Source: an uncultured Robinsoniella sp. (GTDB lineage Bacteria; Bacillota; Clostridia; Lachnospirales; Lachnospiraceae). Taken from it: DNA of 64,000 bases. The stretch is from the NCBI GenBank assembly GCA_900540475.1, contig UQGG01000019.1, positions 1-64,000 of the forward strand, in the 5' to 3' direction. The position numbers and the translations under genes are program-made. Positions within the stretch are counted from its first letter, which is position 1; every line of letters starts with the position of its first letter. Positions 1 to 6,946 of this stretch are shown here, piece after piece. The notes below the pieces were generated by a model. The model did no database searches, was not told the origin of the DNA, and saw nothing but the letters and a program-made list of their open reading frames with translations.

Positions 1-1606
1 GATAGAAAAAAAGTTTTTCATCGTTATGGCCAGCAGCCACTTTTCCGGCTGCAATGGCACGAATAACCGTAGCCGGTCCGGTAACACAGTCACCGCCTGC
101 AAATACACCGGGAATATCTTTAATTCCGCTCCAGCTGAGGGCTTCAATAACCCCGCGTTTTACCGGAATTCCATATTCTTCAAATGCCTTTGACTCGATC
201 CCCTGTCCGATTGCCACAATCACCATATCGCAGTCCAGGCGTACTTCTTCCTGGGAAGCGGTGGCTGGTGCGGGTCTTCCTCTTTGTACCAGCCCTATAA
301 TCTGAGGCTGCACCCAGAGTGCACAGGCATTTCCATCCTCATCCTGCTCAATGCGCAGCGGTGCCTGAAGCTCCAGTACCTCGCAGCCTTCTGCAATGGC
401 GCCCTGTACTTCTTCCGGCATTGCTGTCATATCTTCAATACGCCTGCGGTATACAATTCTTACTTTTTTTGCACCAAGGCGTACGGCTGACCTTGCAACG
501 TCCATGGCAACATTCCCGCCGCCGACTACAATGATATCTCTTCCGTCAAAATCAGGCATTTCATTATCACCGATACTCCTGAGCATTTCAACTGCAGAAA
601 CGACTCCTGACGCTTCTTCACCTTCAATTCCGATCTTTTTATCAATATGAGCACCAATGGCAATATAGACTGCATCAAACTGATTGCGGATATCTACGAT
701 ATTGGGATTTTCTCCAACTGTTACTTCCGTTTTAACTTTGACACCGATGGATAACAGTTCCTCTATTTCTTTATCCAGAGCAGTGCGCGGCAGCCGGTAA
801 TTAGGAATTCCATAGCGAAGCATACCACCCAGCTGTTTTCTCTGTTCATAAATCGTGACTTCATGTCCCATGAGGGCTAAATAATAAGCCGCACTGATTC
901 CGCCCGGTCCGCCTCCAATGATTGCAACCTTTTTACCGGTTGCTTTCGCCGGCTTCGGTACCGGAACATCACCCGCATGATCAATTGCATAGCGTTTTAG
1001 TCCACGGATATTGACTGCATCATCTATCATATTCCTGCGGCATCTTGCTTCACAGGGATGTTCACAGATCAACGCACAAACGGAAGGCATAGGATTATCT
1101 TTACGAATCAATGCTACTGCATCGGCATACCGTTCTTCAGCCACCAGGGCAATGTATCCGGGGATATCTACTCCCGCCGGACACAGGGCAACACATGGTA
1201 CCGGCTGATTTAATTCACAAGTACATCTTCCACGCAGTATGTGCTCTTCAAAATCATCTCTGAATCCATGAACTCCCTTTAGCACCATATTCGCGGCTTC
1301 GTAGCCAATTGCACAATCTGCGGAATAATAAATGCTTCTTGCTGTTTCTTCAATCAAATCAATCGTTTCCATCTTTGCTTTTCCATCCAGAACATCTTCC
1401 AGCAAACACTGAAGCTGCCCTAAACCTACCCTGCAGGGAACACATTTCCCGCAAGTCTGTGCATGACAGACCTTAAGGAAAGACACCGCCAGGTCTACCG
1501 GACACAATCCAGGCGGACTGGCTACGATTCTGCGTTCCAAGTCCTTGTAGAGCTCTTCGACTGTGGTCTGGGCCTGATTTCTAGTAATAATACTAAGCCT
1601 GCTCAT
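1..1606 (-). CDS. GltD/NfnL-like NAD(P)H oxidoreductase subunit fused to a NuoF-type 4Fe-4S domain, 3' end outside the window
   Basis: I translated this from the minus strand; 535 codons are visible and the gene continues past position 1. The start ATG (1604-1606) follows GGAGATGGAAGAAAT. Residues about 45-130 match the C-terminal 4Fe-4S domain of NuoF/HydB, with the motif CGKCVPCRVG. A GltD-type N-terminal cluster domain follows, with CTCELNQPVPCVALCPAG and CALICEHPCEARCRR. Then come an FAD Rossmann motif (IIGGGPGGISAAYY) and a second NAD(P) site (VVGGGNVAMDVARS). GltD, NfnB and HydL/StnA-type proteins share this two-dinucleotide fold. It sits directly downstream of hydA in the same direction, so I infer it is a fourth subunit of the hydrogenase or a transhydrogenase partner handling NADP(H). 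A free-standing glutamate synthase small-subunit role is possible but less likely, given the NuoF-type extension and the neighbours. Confidence 0.85.
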   Translation of the reverse strand, partial: MSRLSIITRNQAQTTVEELYKDLERRIVASPPGLCPVDLAVSFLKVCHAQTCGKCVPCRVGLGQLQCLLEDVLDGKAKMETIDLIEETARSIYYSADCAIGYEAANMVLKGVHGFRDDFEEHILRGRCTCELNQPVPCVALCPAGVDIPGYIALVAEERYADAVALIRKDNPMPSVCALICEHPCEARCRRNMIDDAVNIRGLKRYAIDHAGDVPVPKPAKATGKKVAIIGGGPGGISAAYYLALMGHEVTIYEQRKQLGGMLRYGIPNYRLPRTALDKEIEELLSIGVKVKTEVTVGENPNIVDIRNQFDAVYIAIGAHIDKKIGIEGEEASGVVSAVEMLRSIGDNEMPDFDGRDIIVVGGGNVAMDVARSAVRLGAKKVRIVYRRRIEDMTAMPEEVQGAIAEGCEVLELQAPLRIEQDEDGNACALWVQPQIIGLVQRGRPAPATASQEEVRLDCDMVIVAIGQGIESKAFEEYGIPVKRGVIEALSWSGIKDIPGVFAGGDCVTGPATVIRAIAAGKVAAGHNDEKLFFY

Positions 1607-1640
1607 ATTTCTTCCATCTCCGTTTCTTAAATTTTCTTTG

Positions 1641-1654
1641 GTTATTTAAATAAC
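1641..1654. promoter_or_regulatory. Rex-like palindrome upstream of the GltD-like gene
   Basis: A perfect 14-bp palindrome, GTTATTTAAATAAC, lies 35 bp upstream of the downstream start codon. It has the GTTA-N6-TAAC core of the redox repressor Rex (consensus TTGTTAA-N4-TTAACAA), but the flanks are TG and AC rather than TT and AA. A better core match lies upstream of hydC. Function is inferred. Confidence 0.4.
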
Positions 1655-1661
1655 ACAAGGA

Positions 1662-1686
1662 GGGACTAACCCTTTCGGGCAGTCCC
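1662..1686 (-). terminator. Stem-loop after hydA
   Basis: GGGACTGCCC pairs with GGGTTAGTCCC around a GAAA tetraloop on the minus-strand transcript, 22 bp after the hydA stop. There is no U-tract, so it may be a processing or mRNA-stabilising hairpin or a partial terminator between hydCBA and the fourth gene. Confidence 0.55.
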
Positions 1687-1708
1687 AAATTGTATTTATT
1701 TACATGAA

Positions 1709-3397
1709 TTATGTTTCCTGATTATGCAGCAGCTGGTGCACTTTTCCTTTTAGCAATCCATCATAAAGGGGAGCAATCAGCGGATTCTCATCCGATTTCT
1801 TGATAATCGTGATATTATCTGCGTTGTATAATCCTCTTTCTCTGGCATTCTTAGTCCGGTCTCCGGCTCTGGTAGGCTGACCGCCTCCCATGATACATCC
1901 TCTCCTGCACGCCATTACCTCGATGAAATGATAATCTGCTTCCCCGTTTTTCACGCGTTCCATCACATCTCTTGCATTGGCAAGACCGCTTACAATGCAG
2001 ATCTTTAAATCGGTGCCATTATACGGTACCGTAACTTCTTTGATGCCGTCTTCTCCACGTACCCCGCATTCTGCAATTGCATCCAGGGATGCTTTGTCAT
2101 GCTCATCTGTCAGACGCCTTAAAACAGCTTCTGTCACACCACCCGTTACACCAAAGATCATTCCTCCTCCGGATCCGAATCCAAACGGCATATCACATGC
2201 CTCGGGATCCAGGGTTTCAAATTCAATGCCGGAATTACGGATCATTCGTATTAGCTCTGTTGTAGTAATAACTAAATCGGTATCTTTTTTCCCTTTTGTA
2301 TAACTATTTGGTCTGTTGGCTTCCATCTTCTTCGCCGTACATGGCATGATGGATACCATAATCGTCTTTTTCCCGTTTGCATTCTTGGGATGACGGTAAA
2401 ATTCTTTCACAACTGCGGAGAACATTCCCTGAGGAGATCTGCAGCTGGAGATATTTTTCACATATTCCGGATACTGGTCATGTACAAATTTTACCCATGC
2501 CGGACAACAGGAGGTCAGCAGAGGAAGGTTCTCGCCTTCTTCGATGCGCTCCAGGAATTCTTCTGATTCTTCCATAACAGTAAGATCTGCGCTGAATGCA
2601 GTATCATAAACTTCATCAAATCCCATGCGGTGAAGCACATTTACAATCTTACCCATTACACTTCTGCCTTTTGTCAGGTTAAATGCATCTCCTACCGCAA
2701 CCCGGACAGCCGGTGCAATCTGTGCAACTACACGCACATCTTTATCTGCAATTGCATCCCATACTTCATCTACATTGGTACGGATGCTGATGGCTCCTGT
2801 AGGACAGTAAATACGGCACTGTCCGCAGTTTACACAATCGGTTTCAGCAATGGTTTTATTAAATGCCGGCATGACCATAGCATCTGTTCCACGAAATGCA
2901 AATCCCAATGCTCCGATTCCCTGAATTTCTTCACAGGCACGTACACAGTCGCCGCAGAGAATACATTTATTCGGATCACGGACGATGGAGGGTGAACTGT
3001 TATCCACCGGTCTGATTTCACGGGTATTCTGGAAACGTACATTGGTAACACCCATTCTGTGGGCTAATTCCTGCAGTACGCACTCCCCGCTCTTTACGCA
3101 GGTGGTACAATCTCTGCAGTGGGCAGCTAGCAGCAGTTCCACGATTAATTTACGATGTTTTTTTATTCTTCCGGTATTGGTGAAGATCACCATCCCGTCT
3201 CTTGGTTCTTCTGAACAGGATGCAAAGGTTCTTCCTCTGTCGTCTTCTACGGTACACAAGCGACAGGCGCCAAAAGTAGAAACTTCTGAATGATAGCACA
3301 AAGTTGGTAATGAAATACCGGCCTTTCTAATCACAGAAAGGACATTCCGCTCGTCGGTAAATTCTACTTTTCTACCGTCTATTGTCATAAATCCCAT
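1709..3397 (-). CDS. hydA: [FeFe]-hydrogenase catalytic subunit HydA
   Basis: This is the catalytic subunit of an electron-bifurcating hydrogenase, 562 aa. The N-terminus has a plant-type [2Fe-2S] domain (Cys about 34-60) and a His-ligated 4Fe-4S motif, HCRDCTTCVKSGEC (about 93-106). Two 4Fe-4S clusters follow (CILCGDCVRAC and CVNCGQCRIYC). The three H-cluster signatures are TSCCPAW (about 297), MPCTAKK (about 351) and MACRRGCIMGGG (about 497). It lacks the extra C-terminal [2Fe-2S] domain of Thermotoga HydA. The start ATG has GGAGGG seven bases upstream. Twelve bp separate it from hydB. With HydB and HydC it should couple ferredoxin and NAD(H) to H2 oxidation or evolution in the cytoplasm. 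Maturases hydEFG are not in the window. Confidence 0.96.
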   Translation of the reverse strand: MGFMTIDGRKVEFTDERNVLSVIRKAGISLPTLCYHSEVSTFGACRLCTVEDDRGRTFASCSEEPRDGMVIFTNTGRIKKHRKLIVELLLAAHCRDCTTCVKSGECVLQELAHRMGVTNVRFQNTREIRPVDNSSPSIVRDPNKCILCGDCVRACEEIQGIGALGFAFRGTDAMVMPAFNKTIAETDCVNCGQCRIYCPTGAISIRTNVDEVWDAIADKDVRVVAQIAPAVRVAVGDAFNLTKGRSVMGKIVNVLHRMGFDEVYDTAFSADLTVMEESEEFLERIEEGENLPLLTSCCPAWVKFVHDQYPEYVKNISSCRSPQGMFSAVVKEFYRHPKNANGKKTIMVSIMPCTAKKMEANRPNSYTKGKKDTDLVITTTELIRMIRNSGIEFETLDPEACDMPFGFGSGGGMIFGVTGGVTEAVLRRLTDEHDKASLDAIAECGVRGEDGIKEVTVPYNGTDLKICIVSGLANARDVMERVKNGEADYHFIEVMACRRGCIMGGGQPTRAGDRTKNARERGLYNADNITIIKKSDENPLIAPLYDGLLKGKVHQLLHNQET

Positions 3398-3409
3398 ATA
3401 TAATCCCTC

Positions 3410-5281
3410 CTATGCTTCGATGTAGATTGCATCAAATGCGCAGTTGTCCTTGCAGGCACCGCACTTAATACAAAGGTCATTGTTGATCGTATATGCTTCT
3501 TTTAACTTTCCAGTAATTGCTGCTACAGGGCAGAACTTCGCACACTTACTGCATCCTTTACAGAATTCCGGATTAATGTGATAGGAGCGCAGTGCCTCAC
3601 AGGTCTTAGATGCACACTTCTTATCAACAATATGTTCTACATATTCTTCACGGAAAGTTTTCAGGGTACTTAAAACAGGCAGCGGGGCACTCTTGCCAAG
3701 TCCGCAAAGAGCCATACTCTTAACCATCTCAGCCAGTTCTTCCAGCTGATCCAGATCTTCCAGTTTTCCGTCACCGGCTACAATTCTTTCCAGAATTTCC
3801 AGCATACGTTTTGTTCCCTCACGGCAGGGTACACATTTGCCGCAGGATTCTCTTTGGGTAAAGCTCATGAAGAAACGGGCTACTTCTACCATACAGGTAT
3901 GTTCGTCCATAACAACCAGTCCGCCGGAGCCTACAATTGCTCCAAACTTCTTAACGGAATCGAAATCCAGTCCTACCTCCAGATGTTCTTCTGTCAGACA
4001 TCCGCCGGAGGGACCTCCAATCTGAACAGCCTTAAATACTCCGTCGTTTTTCACACCGCCGCCTATATCATAAATAATCTCACGCAGGGTCGTTCCCATT
4101 GGAACTTCGATCAGCCCTGTATTTTCGATTGCTCCGGTAATGGAAAATGTCTTGGTTCCAGGGCTTCCTTCTGAGCCAATGGTACGAAGCCATTCGCCGC
4201 CTTTTAAAATAATCTTAGGCACGTTGGCAAACGTTTCTACGTTATTTAAAACGGTTGGTTTTTCCCACAGTCCCTTTTCTACCGTTCTGGGCGGTTTCAC
4301 ACGAGGCATTCCACGGTTTCCTTCAATTGAAGCCGTCAGTGCACTGCCCTCGCCGCAGACAAAAGCGCCTGCACCGCGGTTTATATGAAGGTGGAAACTG
4401 AAATCACTTCCCATAATGTTATCACCCAAAAGGTGGTATTCTTCTGCCTGCTGAATCGCCATACGCAGCCTTGCTACGGATAATGGATATTCTGCCCTTA
4501 CATAAATATAGCCTTCGTGGGATTCTACCGCATAGGCTGCAATAATCATACCTTCTATTAATTTAAACGGATCCCCTTCCATAACGCTTCCATCCATAAA
4601 AGCACCGGGATCACCTTCGTCACCATTACATACAATATAGCGCACTTTTTCTTTCTGCCGCGCTACCTGCTTCCACTTTCTTCCAGCCGGGAAACCACCG
4701 CCTCCGCGGCCTCTGAGTCCGGATTTATCAACCTCTTCCACGACCTCTTCCGGTTTCATTTCAAATATCGCTTTTGCAAGGGCATTAAATCCGCCGCATG
4801 CTATGTATTCATCTATCGATTCAGCATCGATATTACCACAGTTCTCAAGTACAATCCGTGTCTGTTTTGAAATAAACGGGATATCCTTTGGATGGGCAAA
4901 TACTTTGTCCTTTTTATGATAAAACAGACGTTCAACCGGTTCCCCTTTCATAATGGTACGGTCGAATATTTCTTTACAATCCTCTAACTGTACCTTTACA
5001 TACTGGAAATTATATGGTTCGATTTTCATTAAAGGACCTAATTCACAAATTCCCTGGCATCCGCTTTTTACTACGCCGATGTGTGGAATTTCTCTTTGCA
5101 TCTCTACTACAACGCCTTCCAAATCGCCGCAAAGCTCTTTCATACGTTCGTATATTTTTTCAGAACCGGTTGCGATACAGCCGGTGCCGGAACAGACCAG
5201 AATTCTGCTGGAAAAAGATTTAATCACTTCTTTGGAATCTTTTCTATGTTTTTCTAATGTTTTTTTGCTATCAATGATCAT
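3410..5281 (-). CDS. hydB: Bifurcating hydrogenase NuoF-like subunit HydB
   Basis: This is the flavin subunit of the hydrogenase, 623 aa. The N-terminus is a thioredoxin-fold [2Fe-2S] domain (CSGTGCIATG and CQGIC). The NuoF core carries the glycine-rich FMN/NADH site GRGGGGFPAGRKW (about 194) and the cluster motif CGKCVPCREG (about 483). The C-terminus adds two 4Fe-4S clusters (CKGCSKCAKFCP and CIKCGACKDNC, about 575-615). This N-ferredoxin/NuoF/C-ferredoxin layout is that of HydB in HydABC complexes, where NAD(H) meets the FMN and bifurcation occurs. Its ATG overlaps the hydC stop by 4 bp (ATGA), which implies translational coupling. Confidence 0.96.
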   Translation of the reverse strand: MIIDSKKTLEKHRKDSKEVIKSFSSRILVCSGTGCIATGSEKIYERMKELCGDLEGVVVEMQREIPHIGVVKSGCQGICELGPLMKIEPYNFQYVKVQLEDCKEIFDRTIMKGEPVERLFYHKKDKVFAHPKDIPFISKQTRIVLENCGNIDAESIDEYIACGGFNALAKAIFEMKPEEVVEEVDKSGLRGRGGGGFPAGRKWKQVARQKEKVRYIVCNGDEGDPGAFMDGSVMEGDPFKLIEGMIIAAYAVESHEGYIYVRAEYPLSVARLRMAIQQAEEYHLLGDNIMGSDFSFHLHINRGAGAFVCGEGSALTASIEGNRGMPRVKPPRTVEKGLWEKPTVLNNVETFANVPKIILKGGEWLRTIGSEGSPGTKTFSITGAIENTGLIEVPMGTTLREIIYDIGGGVKNDGVFKAVQIGGPSGGCLTEEHLEVGLDFDSVKKFGAIVGSGGLVVMDEHTCMVEVARFFMSFTQRESCGKCVPCREGTKRMLEILERIVAGDGKLEDLDQLEELAEMVKSMALCGLGKSAPLPVLSTLKTFREEYVEHIVDKKCASKTCEALRSYHINPEFCKGCSKCAKFCPVAAITGKLKEAYTINNDLCIKCGACKDNCAFDAIYIEA

Positions 5282-5757
5282 ACGCCTGCACCTCTCAATT
5301 CCGCAACTAATTCCAATGCTTTCTCCGGTGACATTGTGGGATGTACTTCATTATTAACAGTCAGCGTGGGTGCCAGTCCGCAAGCCCCAAGGCAGGATAC
5401 TGTCTCTACCGTGAAAAGCATATCATCGGTTGTATGCTTTTTCTGGCTAAGCCCTAACTCTTTAAAAAGCGCTTCTAATATGGGTGCTGATTTTCGCACA
5501 TGACATGCTGTCCCATCACAAACTTTGATGACATACTTCCCTTTTGGTTCAAAAGAAAAATTTTCGTAAAAGGTAGCAACACTATAAGCTTTTGCCTCTT
5601 TAACTCCTATTTCTTTTGCCACATACGTAAGCAGTTCGCCCGGCAGATATCGGTATTCCCCCTGAATATCCTGCATAATCGGAATTAACGAACTGGCCTT
5701 TTTGCCATAATGTGCGATGATTTCGTCTGTTTTTTGGTAAAATGACTGATCAAGCAT
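5278..5757 (-). CDS. hydC: Bifurcating hydrogenase NuoE-like subunit HydC
   Basis: A 159-aa thioredoxin-like [2Fe-2S] ferredoxin with the NuoE signature: C-x4-C in CDGTACH (about residue 79) and C-x3-C in CLGAC (about 122). The open frame extends 16 codons further upstream to an ATG at 5805. I place the start at 5757 because GGAGG lies seven bases upstream of that ATG and the N-terminus MLDQSFYQKTDEI is typical for NuoE. The upstream ATG is only about 13 bp from the -10 box and would need a near-leaderless mRNA. It is the first gene of the hydCBA operon and, with HydB, forms the NAD-binding module. Confidence 0.95.
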   Translation of the reverse strand: MLDQSFYQKTDEIIAHYGKKASSLIPIMQDIQGEYRYLPGELLTYVAKEIGVKEAKAYSVATFYENFSFEPKGKYVIKVCDGTACHVRKSAPILEALFKELGLSQKKHTTDDMLFTVETVSCLGACGLAPTLTVNNEVHPTMSPEKALELVAELRGAGV

Positions 5758-5818
5758 CCGCAATCCTCCTTCTTCCTCTAAAATGTCATTATATATCTTG
5801 TCCATATATATTGATCAT

Positions 5819-5847
5819 ATTATACCTTATATCATTAAATTGCACAA
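5819..5847 (-). promoter_or_regulatory. Promoter of the hyd operon
   Basis: On the minus strand TTGTGC (5842-5847) is followed after 17 bp by TATAAT (5819-5824). It lies upstream of hydC, with the Rex-like site 5862-5875 about 14 bp beyond the -35 box. Confidence 0.6.
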
Positions 5848-5861
5848 TACCAATTCCAAAA

Positions 5862-5875
5862 GTTAATAAATTAAC
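5862..5875. promoter_or_regulatory. Rex-like operator upstream of hydC
   Basis: GTTAATAAATTAAC fits the core GTTAA-N4-TTAAC of the Rex consensus exactly; only the outermost TT/AA positions differ. Rex senses the NADH/NAD ratio and often controls hydrogenase and fermentation genes in clostridia. The site is just upstream of the hyd promoter. Binding is inferred. Confidence 0.5.
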
Positions 5876-5951
5876 TTTAATTTCAACAAATCAGGGTGTG
5901 CAGATGAGAGAAATAGATTTTCAAACAGAAATTAGTTTGTGATAAATGCAC

Positions 5952-5993
5952 AAAAAAAGAACAGCTGATTTTTGCGGGAAATCAGCTGTTCTT
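5952..5993 (-). terminator. Intrinsic terminator of the riboswitch-led transcript
   Basis: A perfect 15-bp stem (5957-5971 with 5979-5993; arm AAGAACAGCTGATTT) is followed on the minus strand by a run of seven T. No gene ends just upstream of it in that direction. Its partner must be the transcript starting near 6529. Confidence 0.9.
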
Positions 5994-6063
5994 CTGATAT
6001 ATACAGATTTGCGGGAACCTGCATACATCTTTTGGTCATGACACTTATTCTCTTAGAATCTTT

Positions 6064-6074
6064 GCGGAGGTCAT
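6064..6074 (-). other. Anti-Shine-Dalgarno motif 2 in the candidate sRNA
   Basis: The minus-strand RNA reads AUGACCUCCGC here. Nine bases (AUGACCUCC) are complementary to GGAGGTCAT in the cooT leader. It may be partly paired in a local hairpin. Confidence 0.3.
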
Positions 6075-6100
6075 CTAAAAGATGTTATGAATACAACGGT

Positions 6101-6112
6101 CATGAAGGAGGT
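6101..6112 (-). other. Anti-Shine-Dalgarno motif 1 in the candidate sRNA
   Basis: The minus-strand RNA reads ACCUCCUUCAUG, the exact complement of CATGAAGGAGGT in the acsD leader (48426-48437). Extended to AAUACCUCC, it also pairs with nine bases of the metF leader. About half of the match is the generic Shine-Dalgarno sequence, so chance is a real alternative. Confidence 0.35.
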
Positions 6113-6328
6113 ATTTTGTGAATTTATATATGCTTTGAGATTCATCGCAATCTGCGTGTCTATCAATCTTTTCCAAATTGATAAACTAGGCTCTCATCAG
6201 TTACTACAATAAAATATGCCTGCTCACCCTAAGCCGACACCTGATACAGATTCATGTATTACAAATAAAATATGTATATACATAAAACTGGCTGGATGTT
6301 TCGCTCTTCACGGAAGCGCATCTCATAC

Positions 6329-6509
6329 ATTAAGCAGGTTTCCTGACTTACAGATCATCGTTTGCCTTCTCCTTCTCACACAATGGGTTATGCAATGGAT
6401 TATGAAGGTTCACTCCCTGAATACAGTGACCGGATCGCTTAGGATTCTCACCTAATTCCCTCTTCTAAAATTAATACCCTTCGTCCTGATATTAACCTTA
6501 GCACTTAAT
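6329..6509 (-). promoter_or_regulatory. Cobalamin riboswitch
   Basis: The minus strand shows the parts of an adenosylcobalamin-type riboswitch in order: ATTAAG opening P1 (6504-6509), AGAGGGAA, GGTGAGAATCC in a stem-loop, GCGATCCGGTCACTGT, GAAGGAGAAGGC, and the B12 box AAGTCAGGAAACCTGCTT, closing with CTTAAT (6329-6334). The consensus B12 box is AAGCCAGGAGACCTGCC. It is led by its own promoter. No cobalamin biosynthesis or transport gene follows, and a terminator separates it from hydC. Confidence 0.88.
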
Positions 6510-6535
6510 ATAGCAATATTAAATTACACAACTAT

Positions 6536-6564
6536 ATTATAAGCATGTATCCTGGATTTGTCAA
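6536..6564 (-). promoter_or_regulatory. Consensus sigma-70 type promoter of the riboswitch transcript
   Basis: TTGACA (6559-6564), a 17-bp spacer and TATAAT (6536-6541) form an exact consensus promoter on the minus strand, with transcription expected to start near 6529. It is the strongest promoter match I saw in the window. Confidence 0.85.
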
Positions 6565-6685
6565 TTATAATTTTAAGAAATTACATATTTTTTGGAATTA
6601 TTTTATATTATCTATTATTTATTACCAAAAACGAAAATTTATTTCAGCTGTAGAATACAAATTAATTTATAATATTTAAAAGCGT

Positions 6686-6850
6686 ATGATTGAAAATTCA
6701 TTTCCGGCATCACCGGACCCAGGAGCCGGAAAGGTAGGCGCTAATCCACGGGATCTGGTACTACTGCCGGCAACCGGGGCTACGGCATTCTGGCAGCCAG
6801 GGATCTGCTGTTGGATGCAGAATATGAACTGGCACGTGCTTGAAATTCAT
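6686..6850 (+). other. Unassigned GC-rich fragment, possible gene remnant
   Basis: A GC-rich patch stands out inside AT-rich noncoding DNA. Frame shifts would be needed to read a protein-like stretch on the plus strand (for example STGSGTTAGNRGYGILAARD, then DLLLDAEYELARA). The 75-codon open frame starting at 6686 has odd composition and no ribosome binding site. It is flanked by imperfect direct repeats (TTGAAAATTCATTTCCGGC near 6690 and TTGAAATTCATTCCAGCC near 6840). I could not identify a parent gene. Confidence 0.25.
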
Positions 6851-6862
6851 TCCAGCCATCAA

Positions 6863-6911
6863 AAAACGTACTTCGCCAGTGAGGAAAACTCACTGTGCAA
6901 AGTACGTTTTT
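6863..6911 (-). terminator. Terminator of fprA
   Basis: A two-tier hairpin lies 36 bp beyond the fprA stop. The outer arms AAAACGTACTT and AAGTACGTTTT enclose the inner arms CAGTGAG and CTCACTG. T-runs follow on both strands, so it could work bidirectionally. Confidence 0.85.
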
Positions 6912-6946
6912 AATTACTATATGTTTTATATTACTGCTGCATTATA

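Larger units (their letters stand above)
5952..6529 (-). ncRNA. Candidate B12-responsive noncoding RNA (riboswitch to terminator)
   Basis: A consensus promoter, a cobalamin riboswitch (6329-6509) and a strong terminator (5952-5993) bracket about 330 nt (5994-6328) in which I find no ORF longer than about 23 codons and none with a good ribosome binding site. The region folds into several local hairpins, such as TATCAAT with ATTGATA near 6161-6182 and ACATCTTTT with AAAAGATGT near 6024-6085. It exposes two CCUCC motifs. Riboswitch-led sRNAs are known in Listeria (Rli55) and Enterococcus (EutX). Here the ncRNA assignment is inference; a lost protein-coding gene is the alternative. Confidence 0.5.

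Noticed and set aside
6101..6140. Plus-strand AAGGAGGT followed by GTG and a six-codon frame
   Set aside because: The frame stops after six codons and no plus-strand promoter is visible. The sequence is better explained as the complement of the anti-Shine-Dalgarno motif in the minus-strand RNA.
6216..6455. 79-codon plus-strand open frame
   Set aside because: It is antisense to the cobalamin riboswitch, has no ribosome binding site and no protein-like composition.
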